Program-made: the position numbers and the translations under genes
The notes under the pieces: model-generated
What the model saw: the letters and a program-made list of their open reading frames with translations, nothing else
Told to the model about the DNA's origin: nothing
The model's database searches: none
Assembly (NCBI RefSeq): GCF_018446385.1
Contig: NC_055989.1
Location: 137,171,004-137,235,003 of the forward strand
Length of the DNA: 64,000 bases
Reading direction: 5' to 3'
Source: Zingiber officinale
Taxonomy: Eukaryota; Streptophyta; Magnoliopsida; Zingiberales; Zingiberaceae
In this document: positions 35,141 through 46,640 of the stretch, piece by piece
Layout: each line of letters starts with the position of its first letter
Numbering within the stretch: the first letter of the stretch is position 1

Positions 35141-36760
35141 TGATGTGGATATAGGTTAAGGGCAGAGAGAGAATTATAGAGAAAAGGAGGAATATTTGTA
35201 TCTTTTTACTGTTTAGGGATTAGGAGGAGAGGGACACGATTCGGGGAGGAGGCTCGTTTTTGTGTGGCCGCCGCAAACATTAACGAGGAGGACGCCGACC
35301 ACCACTTCTCCTCTTCCTTCTTCTTTGGATGCCACCGCCGCCACCGCCTCTCTCCTCACAACGCCATCACGAACTCAGGGGGCTCTCTTCGGCATGGGGG
35401 CACACCGTCGCCGCCGGCTCCTCATGGGACCTCGCCTTTCCCATCTCCTCTAGACGCTGGACGCCAGGGTCGCCACAAGTAGGAGAGGGGAGGATGCCGC
35501 TGCCGTCACCGACAACTCCTCTCGACAGCAGCACACTCCGACGAGCCAAGGCTGTGCGCATTGGGAGAGGGGGCACTCTCGTCGCCTTCACCGCTCACCA
35601 GACCGCCCACGCCACACGCACACCGCGCGCCCATCACCGGCCACTCTACCTTCGGCACTGCCTTCCTCCCACAGCCCACCATTCCTCTCTCCTTCTCCTC
35701 TCGCCGGTCGACACCGCCAAGGCCGCCCGCATAGGGAGAGTGAGCTGCTGTGTTGGTTTCCTTCTTCGTCGCAGGGACCTCGCGCTCGCCGTCTCTCCTG
35801 CTGCAAGCGTTCTCCTCTCTATCTCTTTCACGTCCAGGCTGCCTCTTGCGACCGCCGGCTTCGCAGCTGACCCTGTGCCTCCAGGACTGCTACCAGGCAA
35901 GCAACGCGGTCTCCCGACGCTAACAGCCTCCTCTCCCTGCTCTCCTGCACAATCGTCGCCGGACATCGCTGTCAACGGGGCACGCAGCCGCTGCCTCCAC
36001 TTTTCTCCCTCGCTGCGGCTAGCCACCATCGTCAGTCAGGCACACCGTCGACCGTACTTTTGTCGTCAAATGTCTTCATTCGCTCTGCAATCACCGGCGT
36101 CGCCACCGTTGGATCTGATCACTCGACATTTCGCATTCTAATCTGTCAGTCTAATTCTCCGACTCTCGATCCACAGCGTCGTATGCCTCCGATGTCGATC
36201 GAGCTCCTGAGCCCTCGTTGTTATTATGTTCTGACTTGACTCGTGTTATGTTTTACTGATATCTTGTCCTGGCCTGCGTACCGCTATTATATCCCCGTCT
36301 GCATGTCAAAATCCTATCTCAGCCTATGTGCCAAGGTTGCATCCGGTTTCGTGTCGCCACTTCCGGCTCTGTGCCACACCCGGCTCCGCGTCGTCAGGTT
36401 CAGCTCTCCATCTTGATCGGGAGTCGTCTACTCTTTCGGGTCATGACAACTCGAGCAGCGTCCTATCCGAGGGTGCCCCCTAAGCCAAGGTACGTTCTCG
36501 TACTCGCCTCTCATTTATCTCGTTATTATATTATTAATCTCTTGCTCATATATTCGTTAGATCTGTCTCGAGCCTGGAGGTACCAGGGACCAGGGCAACC
36601 CGATCGCTGGCTGCAGGTAGCGTTGACCAGAGGACTTCTGACGACTTGGTCAACACAAAAGTCATCTCAGCACACTCCCCCCTCAGCGACATCGTGACTC
36701 GGTCAACATTCTTACCACATCACCCGACGGTCTGTCTGACTCAATTTTCAGACAGGATCA
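35141..36760 (+). mobile_element. Solo LTR, 1620 bp, with target-site duplication TTCAT
   Basis: Starts TGATGTGG and ends GACAGGATCA. It is flanked exactly by TTCAT at 35136-35140 and 36761-36765. It belongs to the same family as the 13653-15105 solo LTR (CCGATGTCGATCG, ATTATGTTCTGACTTGACT, TAGCGTTGACCAGAG, CGGTCTGTCTGACTC in the same order). The 270-codon GC-rich frame at 35329-36141 is not conserved with the sister copy and is not called a gene. Confidence 0.9.
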
Positions 36761-37330
36761 TTCATGATCAAATTTAATGTCATTCAACTAATGATGGTTC
36801 AATTGACCAAGTAATGGATTCTAGTTAATCAACAATAAAATGAAAATTTTTATTTATGACCAAGTAGATTGATCTAGCATTAATTAGATAATGTCAACTT
36901 TGAGTAGACTAATATGACACAACAAAAAAGCTAGAGAAAGTTGTTGAAATAACAGGTTGTATGACAATAGTCTGATGGCCTAACAACTATAGTATATCAA
37001 TTGATTGATGGTGGATTCTAGTCAACTGATCAATGCCAAACACAACATATGATAAAGATTAGGTGAAGGTGTTTAAAACTTATAAAATGGGACTAAAGAG
37101 AGCATTTAGATACAGCCTTGACAACATTCTCAACAATTGAGCTCTATCATAACTTTCCTTTCCTGATCTCCTAATTAAGATTTTGCAAGAGGTTTCTTTA
37201 CCTCAAAAAGAAGTCTAAAAAAAAATCTAGTGAAACTTTTGAAAATGACTTGCTCAAAAGTATGCGCTGTGAAATAGGAACAAGGGTTTTGAACCACATA
37301 CATTGCATGTTAATTAACATTGGTATGTTT

Positions 37331-38932
37331 TGTTTTGTTTTTTAATTCCACTGCACTAACTATTACATTGAGAGGATTGAGGAGGTTAGAGGGTGAATAG
37401 CCTCTAAAAACTTCTACAAGGATCAGCTTGTAGTGACAAAATAAAAACAAAAAAAAATCTAATACACAAATTAAAGTGTAAATGATGAAAATAAGAAAAC
37501 AATTCAAATTTATGTGGTTTGATAGACCACAACTCCTATTTCACGATCTACGGCCCTTCAGCTAGTTATTCCTTAAATTCCATCAATTTTTTCCTTCTTT
37601 AGAAACCTTTCAAAGGTGGAAAAGTATCTTACAATATCCTTTCTTTATAAATGAAACACTTGGAACAAAAAGAAAATTACAATGAGAGTAAGAGAATAGA
37701 GTGAAGAGTTGAGAAACTAGCAAAGTACCTACTTTTAATTAATTCGTCACCTCTAAGCGCTTGATATAATTATCAACTAATTATTCACTAGCCTTTACAA
37801 TATTTGTTTTCCATTGGTTTAATATATTGGTGCAATCATGCCCTTAAGTATGTGGTAATGTATATGATTTTAATGTTTAAGTTAGGAGATATTAATGGTC
37901 TCATGTGTATATCAAGTATGCAGTTGTAGAAAATTGTATATGATTTAATGTTTAAGTTAGGAGATATTAATGGTCTCACGTGTATATCAAGTATGCAGTT
38001 GTAGAAAACTTGTCAATTATTGCAGGTGGAACTGATAAAATACTAGTAGCAAAAATAAAGAATATAAAAGAAAAGCAAACGAGACACCAAGACTTTTACA
38101 TGATTTACGATTCTCAAAAATTGCTACATTCATAGCCTATGTACATGATGTCTATCATTTTTCTCCCATTCAGTTAAGCATTTGAGCCAGAGAAACCTCT
38201 TGCAACAACAAATATAGGTAGTAGAATAGGAACAATGAAACCTTCAAGGAGACAAATTAAGTGTGGGCATGATTTACACTGAATAGATTGTTGATCTCAC
38301 AGCCCCTTGAGCCCTCTTTATAGTCTTCACTTCGAATCCCATCATTTTCTAAAACGGCACCCATTAGTTGATTGAACATCAGTTATCCATTAGGTAATCC
38401 TCTAGATCTTATCTGAATCATACTATAGAAACTTCTATCTTTGACTATATTTAAATTTGTCACTGTATCATCAGTCGATTAGAATTATCAATAGTCAACT
38501 AATCAATCATTAATCGATTGCTCTAGTTGACTTTAGGATAATCAACTACACAAGTTAACTCTAAAATATTATATTTGCTTTAAATAAAATTTAGTCGAAT
38601 CGATCAATTGATTGGATAATTTTCTATTTGTTTGTCAAGGTCTGAACCATCAATTGACTTATTCTTACTATCAATCGAATGATCCAATCAAATATCCATA
38701 AAAAAATCTAACTCAGGGTATTTTAATCACCAATCTATTGATGTTGATTAGTCCCCTAACTTTGACCAATTCTAAGGTCTAGCCAGCCTAAGTTTTGTGT
38801 TTACCTTTTGTCCCTTGCATATAGGTCACTCCACGCACATCTCACAAGAAATTTATTCAAACCTTGAGTGTCGTGTCCCTCGAATGAAATGAGCTCTTAG
38901 CTCCTTCCCATGTTATCCTTCATGCAATTCAC
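37331..38932. other. Decayed LTR-like sequence with a 76-bp tandem duplication
   Basis: GGAGGTTAGAGGGTGAATAG near 37382 and TTTATGTGGTTTGATAGACC near 37510 are landmarks of the spacer-variable LTRs. 38340-38760 holds AGTCGATTAG / TCAATCATTAATCGATT spacer repeats. A 76-bp unit is duplicated head-to-tail at 37859-37934 and 37935-38009 with about three differences. Confidence 0.5.
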
Positions 38933-39600
38933 TGTAGGACCGATGCCCATCAATAGAGGGGGTGAATATTGACCATCGTTTCATGCTCATTTCATCGTGT
39001 TTGTTCGATCTATCAGATTAGTATATAGTGAAATATACAATAAAAAAAAATAAGATAGAAAACACAAGGACTTTTACTTGGTTTACAATCCCAAGATTAG
39101 TATATCCAAGGCCTAGGCACTCAAGCGTGAATCTACTAGTGGTCTTCTTTCCACAAGCTTTCCGAAGGCAGAGAAACATGTCTTACAAGTTGTGTATAAA
39201 TCATAAGTATGAAAAGGGATGCACATATAGAATAATATAAAAGCAAACCAACTAGTCATCGGTCGGTCCGAAAGTCCTAAGTGCATCACACCCCTCTTGG
39301 AGCTTCCCTGGTCACATGAGTAGTGTGTCGTAGCTTTTCTTTTGAGCATAGAGTTTAAGTAGTAGAAGAAGTTGATGTACTGAATGCTCTAGTCGAAGTT
39401 ACTTTTATAAAGTTATTCCAAGCGCCCCCATCTTAGAATATATATAATTTGAATAGTCACGGCCTTATTCGACTCAATCAAATTCTGGTCCAGGCGCTTG
39501 GAGCCCTTCAAAGCGCCTAGAGCCCTTCAAAGCGCCTGAAGCTCTTCCAAGCACTTGAAACCTGTCCAAGAGCCTGGAGTTTGTCTAGATGATGCGAGAA
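38933..39600 (+). mobile_element. Partial LTR of the spacer-variable family
   Basis: Starts TGTAGGACCGATG, then AGAGGGGGTGAATA and ACTTTTACTTGGTTTACAAT. A spacer at 39490-39590 is made of four to five imperfect GGCGCYTRGAGCCCTTCAAA units, matching the GGCGCCC spacer of the solo LTR at 45196-46249. The 3' end is missing. Confidence 0.55.
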
Positions 39601-39609
39601 CAAAAAAAT

Positions 39610-40870
39610 AATTTTAATTTTTTAATTATTTTTATTGAGTTTGGTATTTAGGTTATTTTTTATTATTTATATTTTTTAATTTTGAGTCAGTTTAGGAAAT
39701 TTTGAATTTTGTAGTATGTTTAGAATTTTTCCTTTCTATCAGTATTTCTTTTTTTTTTTTTGTCTCAAGATTTGAAATCTATATAAACAATTATTTGAGT
39801 TGAAGTAAGAAAGTTTTGAATCAACAAGAATTTATGGACGTATCATTTCTTCCCAAACTTTGAGTTTGGTTGCCTATCTGTTAGCATTCTACGGAATCAA
39901 TAAGGTTTGAATATCGCTCAACATGGTTTAGAAAATAGCTTCCCGTATTCATACGCGAACTAACAAAACTGATAGTTATTTGCTACGTCAATTGGAATCA
40001 GAGTGAGATTGATCTTGTTGTATAAGTGTGCGAATTAACAAGGTTTAGAAGATTACTTCCAGTATTCGTACATGAATCAACTGACAAAATTTTCCTTTCT
40101 ATCAGTATTTCTTTTCTTTTTTTGAGTCTCAAGGTTTGAAATATATATAAATAATTATTTGAGTTGAAGTAAGAAAGTTTTGAATCAATAAGAATTTGTG
40201 GACGTGTCATTTCTTCCCAAACTTTGAGTTTGGTTGCTTATCTGTTAGCATTCTACGGAATCAACGAGGTTTAGAAGATCTCTCAACATGGTTTAGAAAA
40301 TCACTTCCCGTATTCATGCGCGAACTAACAAAACTGATAGTTATTTGTTGCATAAGTTGGAATCAGAGTGAGATTGATCTTGTGGTATTTGTGTGCGAAT
40401 CAACAATGTTTAGAAGATTACTTATAGTATTCGTACACGAATCAACAAATTCAATAACTTTCGGCGCATCACACTAAGAAGACCGCAATGCATTGACAAT
40501 GCTTTTAAAGATGATATGACCAACAATTAGAGGGTGAATTTTCTTTCTATCAACCAAAACAATTGTTTATATAAACTTCAAACTCTAAGAAAAACTCCAT
40601 ATCAGTGGGGCGACACTAGGGGGGCCGCTAAAGTAGCGGATCTATCTTTTTTCAAACTCTAAGAAAAAAAAGTAAAGAAATACTGAGAGAAAGGAAAAAT
40701 TTTAAACATACTAAAAGTCCTAAAATATTTTTTTCAAAAATAGAAATTAACAAAACTACCTTAATTAAATACCAAACTTAGAAATTAACAAAAATATTCT
40801 AAATATCAAACTCAATAAAAAAAATAACAAATTTAAAATTACTTTATCAATATGCTCTGTCGACATCATT
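39610..40870. repeat. Direct and inverted repeat cluster
   Basis: 39726-40088 and 40089-40447 are a head-to-tail duplication (363-bp unit) with few differences (shared AACTTTGAGTTTGGTTGC, GTTAGCATTCTACGGAATCA). 40530-40850 is an inverted, more diverged copy of 39610-39830 (TATTGAGTTTGGTATTTAG; TTTTTCCTTTCTMTCAGTAT). No coding content. Confidence 0.8.
40595..40650. mobile_element. 56-bp insertion with 18-bp target-site duplication
   Basis: TTCAAACTCTAAGAAAAA flanks the insert exactly at 40577-40594 and 40651-40668. The insert has GGGGCGACACTAGGGGGGCC and ends GCGGATCTATCTTTT. A similar word pair occurs inverted near 59323-59375 (GACGGATCCAGC, GGGGGCGAC). Probably a truncated retroposed repeat. 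Confidence 0.75.
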
Positions 40871-41196
40871 CTCCCTGGTGGAGAAAATTCGCCCACAAAT
40901 TTAAAATAGTATCAAGTGGTAGCTCAGAAGGAAGCATTAAATGGACAAAAATGAAGGTATTAGGTGTCGTCAGTTTGATTCTACTGCAATAAGTAAGATC
41001 TATATGTGTAAAAGTTCAACACTTGATGAGTCCGCCTACACTCCACTATCTATAGCCAGGCTTCTATTATGAACTTGAGCTGCGAGACTGGTTGGCATTG
41101 CTAGTCACTAAGCTTCTCAAGTTTTTCATTTTGCATGCTATGCAGATTTGAAAGTGCCTTTTGCCTTGATGATTGATTAGTCACCCATCATTAGAG

Positions 41197-41571
41197 TGTT
41201 GGACGTTACATCAGTTGCAACGTTAGGAAGATGAAGAGATGTCATTTCACCTTTCATCTTCTCCTATTGAGTGCCATCAAAGCATCGGTTTATAACCGAT
41301 GCTTGCTTCCTATATAAATTGGCATCCAAGAACAATCAAAGGAGAGGTGTGTAACGATGATCAGTGTGTGCACAGTGGAGAGACGGTGGGCAAAGGGAAC
41401 ATCTGTCTAGAGGGATTTGGCTCGTGAAATTTAAAGGACTTTCCGGAATTTCATCCGTGATCATACTTCCGACAGCAATAGAAGCGGCTTTATCGATTTC
41501 TTCTCTGGAGATCACTGTGAGTCAATTACAAGTTCAGATTTTGTGTTTATTTCATGCTATCAAATACAACA
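41197..41571 (+). mobile_element. 5' LTR of a Ty1/copia element with promoter and PBS
   Basis: TGTTGGACGTTACATC to AATACAACA, 375 bp. TTGGTATCAGAGC (41572-41584), the initiator-Met tRNA primer-binding site, follows directly. The TATA box CTATATAAAT lies at 41311-41320. Immediately upstream is a perfect palindrome with arms AAGCATCGGTT (41281-41291) and AACCGATGCTT (41295-41305). Confidence 0.85.
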
Positions 41572-42599
41572 TTGGTATCAGAGCATAAAGTTTTTGAAAG
41601 CATGAATTTCACTACGCGGAATTAAAAAATTGAGGCGTTGCAATTTTCGCGATCTCTGCAAGAATCAACATCCCGAAATCGTGATTTCCACCCGACTATA
41701 TAGAAATGTGTAGTCCTTGGCGGCATAGAATCACGGTAGAGGAGCGCTAGCCACCGCATTTAAATACTAATGAAAGTCGACCGCGGGAAGCATTGCATTT
41801 GTCGGGAGACAGAAGATGAATAGTAGTTATTATTGTTCATCCATCAAATAGTAATTGAGAAATTTTTTTATTTTATAAAATCAAATAAAAAAAGCATTTT
41901 CATCCCCTTTTTTTTAATTACTTGAAAACGTTTGATTCATTTTTTAATCAAATGCACTTGTTGATTAATGAAACATTACTATACAAAATGCATATTTAAT
42001 TGAAAATTGAATCAAATCTTGGTCTAATTTGATCCCATCAAATCCAGATATGATTCAAACTATTAGTTGGTTTAACCAGATTGTTTGATTCAATAATACC
42101 TAGATCTGGTTCAAACCATTAGTTAATTTAACTAGACCAGTTTATTATTGAATTAATTGGGATAATTTGATTACATGTATCGGGCTAATTAAATCAGGCC
42201 AGATTCATTCTAGTAGGCCAGATTTGATAAAATAAGTTAAATTGTCTAATGGGTTAGACTTAATCTAATGTGTATTGGATTGATCAAACATATCTAAGTT
42301 TGATCAATAAGTCTGAAATTGACTTAAATGGACCTAGATTAAAGTAAAAACAAAACATAGGTCAGAAATCACTATCCAATTAGATTAGTTCTAATAAAGA
42401 CAATGGACTAAGCTTAGCATCTGGATTCTTGATCGATCGATCTAATGGGTCAGTCGACTTAAACTCCTAAAAATCGAGAAGATTTATTTTCTTGATTTAT
42501 AATGATAGTTCTATGTTTGTATAAATTGAATTAAACTGGTTTTGTACTTGTTAGTTAGTTTTGTACTGACTTATTTAAATTTAATTTTTCATATGGCAT

Positions 42600-43083
42600 G
42601 GATGATTACCACATTAACTCGTCGCGAAGTGCAGTGAAACCAGCTCAGGGAGGAGATTCAGGAGATAGAGTATAACTCTGCTTATGGAGTCGACAGACAT
42701 GTTAGACGGCTTGATAGACTATTTTAGAAACTTGAGCAAGAAGAGTTTCCAATCCTGGGCAGTTATAGGATTTAGGCTTTGATGCGTTCATTGTAGAGTA
42801 TCCTAAGGTGATAGCAGACTATGTATGGGAACGTCATGAAAGACGTGTCATATATTCAAAATTGTGTGAGAAACTACTTTACTATATGGGTAAAGAAGAT
42901 TCTGAAGAATCTGAAGAGGACAAGGCAATGTTCAAGGAAGATCCAGAAATGGATTCGATGATGAATCCTGAAGCAGTCTCATCTGAGATTATCCCAAATG
43001 AGTCCAGGATGATTGAGATAATGTTGGCCGCTATACTAGTATTTGTCCTAGTGGAAGTGGTATTAGCCTATCTAATTTATTAG
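42600..43083 (+). CDS. Extra ORF between copia 5' LTR and gag, with C-terminal membrane helix
   Basis: The intact part is 42808-43083 (91 codons). In-frame sense continues leftward to about 42760 (GFDAFIVEYPKV), with stops in the more proximal part, so the original ORF was longer. The visible protein has a basic ADYVWERHERR segment, an acidic middle (KEDSEESEEDKAMFKEDPE), and a hydrophobic end, MLAAILVFVLVEVVLAYLIY, that reads as a transmembrane helix at the very C-terminus. It precedes gag (43510) and is not in its frame. Copia elements normally have a single gag-pol frame, so this is an added gene or a captured fragment. I do not recognise a family. Confidence 0.45.
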
Positions 43084-43509
43084 TGTTCTGTATATTGTTG
43101 TTATGTACGAATAGTATTAACCCATTTAGTTTTTGAGTCATGTAATAATTTCTGTCATTATGTACGAACAGAGTTATATTATGAAAAGTTATGTTATCTA
43201 TTAACAAACTTGAAAATGATTAGTTTATTTCATGATTCGTTCATGTTCAATGATTCGTTCATATTCATGATTAGTTCATGTTTAATTATGATTAGTTCAT
43301 ATAAAAAATAATTATATGATTAGTCATTTGATGGGATATGTGTAATATAATTGATCAATATTAATTAGATTGGAACATACAAATGATGAGTGGAAACATA
43401 GTTATCACTTAATTTTGTAAACTAATTCTAATTTACAGTGAGCCAATAATTAATTGCATGCATATGAATTATATTGAAATAATAAATAATGTGTTTATTT
43501 ATGTAGATT

Positions 43510-46500
43510 ATGGCAACTAAAAACATCATAACTGAACTCAATAAAGGAGAAAAAGTATATGGGGATAACTACAAAATATGACACAGCAAGATATAATACG
43601 TTCTTGAAGAACAAGAAGTTCTAGAGGCCGAAATCAATTCATGGACGAACCGGCTGATGGTTCTACAACACAGCACAGATGTGACCTTGATGCCTATAAG
43701 GCATGGAAAAGGAAGGACTTCATTGCTAAGAGAATATTGATTAGTTCAATGGTTAATGACCTAGTATTTAAGTATAAGCCATTACCATCAGCTCATGCTG
43801 TCTGGGCAGCCATTATAGAGAAGTACAGTGGAGTAAGTCTGAGTAAGCTTAGTCAGTTAACAATTAAGTTTGATTGCTGTAAAAAATGCTCGAATGTTAC
43901 CATGCCCTAATATCTCAGGGAGATGGGTAACATGATTCGAGAGCTTAAGACTATTGGTCATGCATTGACCGATGAACAACATGTTCAGGCAATTATCCGT
44001 TCCCTTCCTGATTCTTGGGAAATGATGAAACGAAATTTAACACATAGAAAAAGTATCAAGACTTTCACTGATGTCTCACGCCATGTAGAACTTGAGGCGG
44101 AGAGGATTGAATCCGCAAGTATTTCTGGTCAAGCTTTTGTAGTTGAAGGTTCTGGTTCCAAGAATAAGAAAAGATGGTTTAAGAAAGGAAAGGGAAAAGG
44201 AAAAGAGGCTAGTGTTGTTGCTGCTAAAAACCAAATCAAGAAGAAAGGAAAGAAATATGGATAAAACCCTAAAAGTAAGCTGATTTACTTCAACTGTGGC
44301 AAGAAGGGTCATTTTTTCGAGATTGTACTGAGCCTAAAAAGGTAGATCCATCTTTAACTTCTTCCCACGAGCATTATGTTGCAAGTATAGTGTTGTTAGC
44401 TAATTCTTATTATTTGTGGATTGTAGATTTAGGAGCAAAGAACCATGTAGCTCGTGATCGAGCTACATATGTGGAGTACCGTTGGGTACGAGCTGACAAC
44501 AAATGGATATATGTGGGAAATAATGCAAGAATTGAAGTAAAAGGAATTGACACTTGCAAGCTCAACCTACATGGTGGGCGTACCTTGTTTCTACATGATG
44601 TCTTGTATGCTCCTGAGATTTGACAGAATCTGATTTCCATCATTTGTCTTCTTGATTTAGGTTATTGTGTAAATTTTTATAGTTGTTGTCTGGAACTTTG
44701 AATTAACTCTGTGTTAATTGAGCAAGGTTATATAACAAATAGTTTTATGGTTCTTGATGTAGAACCAAATAATAATGATGGTTATTTTTCAAACATTGCT
44801 CTTACTATTAATGCTGATGTTAATGATGAAATTTAGCATGCTAGACTAGGACATATAGGACAAGAACGAATGGACAAATTGGCTAAGGGGGGCCTTTTAG
44901 GCACTCATGCTAAGATTAACTTGTCTATATGTGAGCATTGTCTTACTGAAAAGGCAACTAGGAAACCATTTGGCAAGGCTATTAGGGTTGAATCACCATT
45001 GCAATTGATTCATTTGGATATTTGTGGTCTAATGAATCTGAAGACTAGAAATGAGAGTTATTATTCCATTACATTTATTGACCTTGGGAGTCAGATGTCT
45101 ACGTTCATGAAAAGACTCAGGAATATGAAAAATTAAGACTCAGAGGTAAGAAGTGTATCTTTATAAGGTATTCTGAGACTTCTAAGGGTTATGTCTGTTG
45201 GACCGTTACGACCAGCTAGAAGGGGGTTGAATAGTCTGAAAAATAAAAACGCAAACCCTTCTCGGCTTTTCTTAAACTAACACTTGCATATAAAATAAAT
45301 AAGCAGTAAATTAAAAGAAAAGAAGAGGCAGACAGAGATTTACTTGGTTACAACCGGGGAGGTTATTAATCCAAGAAAGAAGTAGCACTAGTATCTCTTT
45401 CAGGCGAAGAAGCCTCTTACAACGATGAAGCCCAGAAAATAAAAGCTTAACTACAGAGAAAGCGTACAAGTGTAAAAAAAATGAATTGCTTGAATTGTTG
45501 AAAAGCTTCTGGACCAAGGCTATATTTATAGCCTTGGTCGGGGCGCCCCGAAGGGTTCGGGTGCCCTGGGGGGGATAAACTTTATCCTCCAACGTTCAGA
45601 TCGAGTCAAAACTCGATCCGGTTAAAAAGTCAACTTCGGGCGCCCGGAAGGGTTCTAGGCGCCCCGGCTGTTCCGGGCGCCCCGGACAGCTCCGGGCGCC
45701 CTGGACAGCTCCGAGCGCCCCGGAGGGAAAAGTCAATCCCGTTGACTTTTTCCAGTTCGGGTCTTCTGCTCCGGCTCCGTTCGCCTCAGACCGAGTTTTC
45801 CGCTCGCTTGGGTGATCTCTGCCATCCAGAATAGGGTTCACCCGAACCCAACTTCCGGTCTTCTCGAGCAGGTTTCTGCTCTGGCTTCTAGTCCCTCGGA
45901 ATCGCCGCGTGCTTCCTTCTCGTCCTCCAGCGTACTCATTCGCAGTCTTCGTGCCTCAGTCGCACCCCGTGCCAACCTTCTCGCTAGCTGCATCTCTTGC
46001 TCCTCAAGCAGTCTTCCGCTCCGGCTTCTCGTCCCTCGGAACCACCGTACGCTTCCTTCTCGTCCGCCGATGTACTCTTCCGCAGTGCCTCGTCCCTCGG
46101 ACGCACTGCGTATCGTCCTTCTCGCTAGTTGCGTCTTCCACTCGACTACATGTGCTCCTAAGCTTCTGCACACTTAGACACAAGGTTAAAAACACACAGG
46201 ACCTAACTTAACTTGTTGATCACATCAAAATAACCTTGGGGTTCCAACAATATCTTCATTGGTGAGCAACAAGATGGAACCATCTCTGAAATAGAGTCAA
46301 GAGATGTTACTTTTCTTGAAATTGAGTTCCTGACACAAGGTGAAGTTGATAAGATAATTTCTCTATATGAGATAGAGGAGGATGATAATGTTCTTTTATC
46401 AATAAATCGGGAGATGTTTGAATATAGTCAACCTAGTGGGAGTAATTTGCCACTGAATGAGTCAGTTTCTTAACAGTCTAACCTACGAAGAAGTAGTCGT

Positions 46501-46640
46501 CAGATTATTCCTCGGAAAAGGTTTGACATTAAGAATGAGGCATTGATGATTCTCCTAGTTGACGATGAGGAACCTCAAACGGTTGAGGAAGCTTTGAGAA
46601 GCTCAATAAGAGAAAAATAAAAAATTGCAATGAATGAGCA
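43510..46640 (+). pseudogene. Ty1/copia gag-pol, defective and truncated
   Basis: Gag starts ATG 43510 and runs to about 44340. Stops near 43576 and 43592 and a frameshift near 43640 break its N-terminus. HALTDEQHVQAIIRSLPDSW is the conserved UBN2-type gag region. A zinc knuckle (FNCGKKGHF..D) lies near 44286. The protease has DLGA where DSGA is expected (44420s; DSG to DLG would be inactivating). GAG-pre-integrase follows: ARLGHIGQERMDKLAKGGLL, then CEHCLTEKATRKPF. The integrase stops after the first catalytic Asp region (HLDICGL). Most of the integrase core is deleted, and the text resumes with CIFIRYSETSKGY. A solo LTR interrupts at 45196. The pre-RT linker resumes (RRSSRQIIPRKR) and ends at VEEALRSSIREK near 46640, before RT. 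Confidence 0.85.
45196..46249 (+). mobile_element. Solo LTR, 1054 bp, nested in the copia element
   Basis: TGTTGGA at the start and TCCAACA at the end are a perfect 7-bp inverted pair. Flanks are ATGTC (45191-45195) and ATATC (46250-46254), a 5-bp duplication with one change. It sits between SETSKGY and FIGEQQDG of the copia polyprotein. Its spacer at 45538-45725 is a run of GGCGCCC(C)GGA units. GC-rich frames inside (45596-46211) are not genes. Confidence 0.88.

Larger units (their letters stand above)
34501..37330 (+). mobile_element. Decayed LTR of the spacer-variable family, host to a SINE and a solo LTR
   Basis: After removal of 34854-35080 and 35141-36760, the flanks read as one LTR-like stretch. 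It has GTCAACTTAAGTGGATC, TCAATTGACCAAG and TCAATTGATTGATG spacer words, then TTTTGCAAGAGGTTTCTT near 37180. A similar AGAGGTTTCTCC occurs before the LTR end at 21.7 kb. Exact ends are not resolved. Confidence 0.45.

Noticed and set aside
35329..36141. 270-codon plus-strand open frame
   Set aside because: It lies within a solo LTR with exact duplications. It is not preserved in the sister LTR at 13653-15105 and is explained by CTCC/GCCG-rich composition.
45596..46211. Overlapping open frames around 45.6-46.2 kb
   Set aside because: Inside the nested solo LTR; composed of GGCGCC and CTTCTCG repeats; no homology seen.
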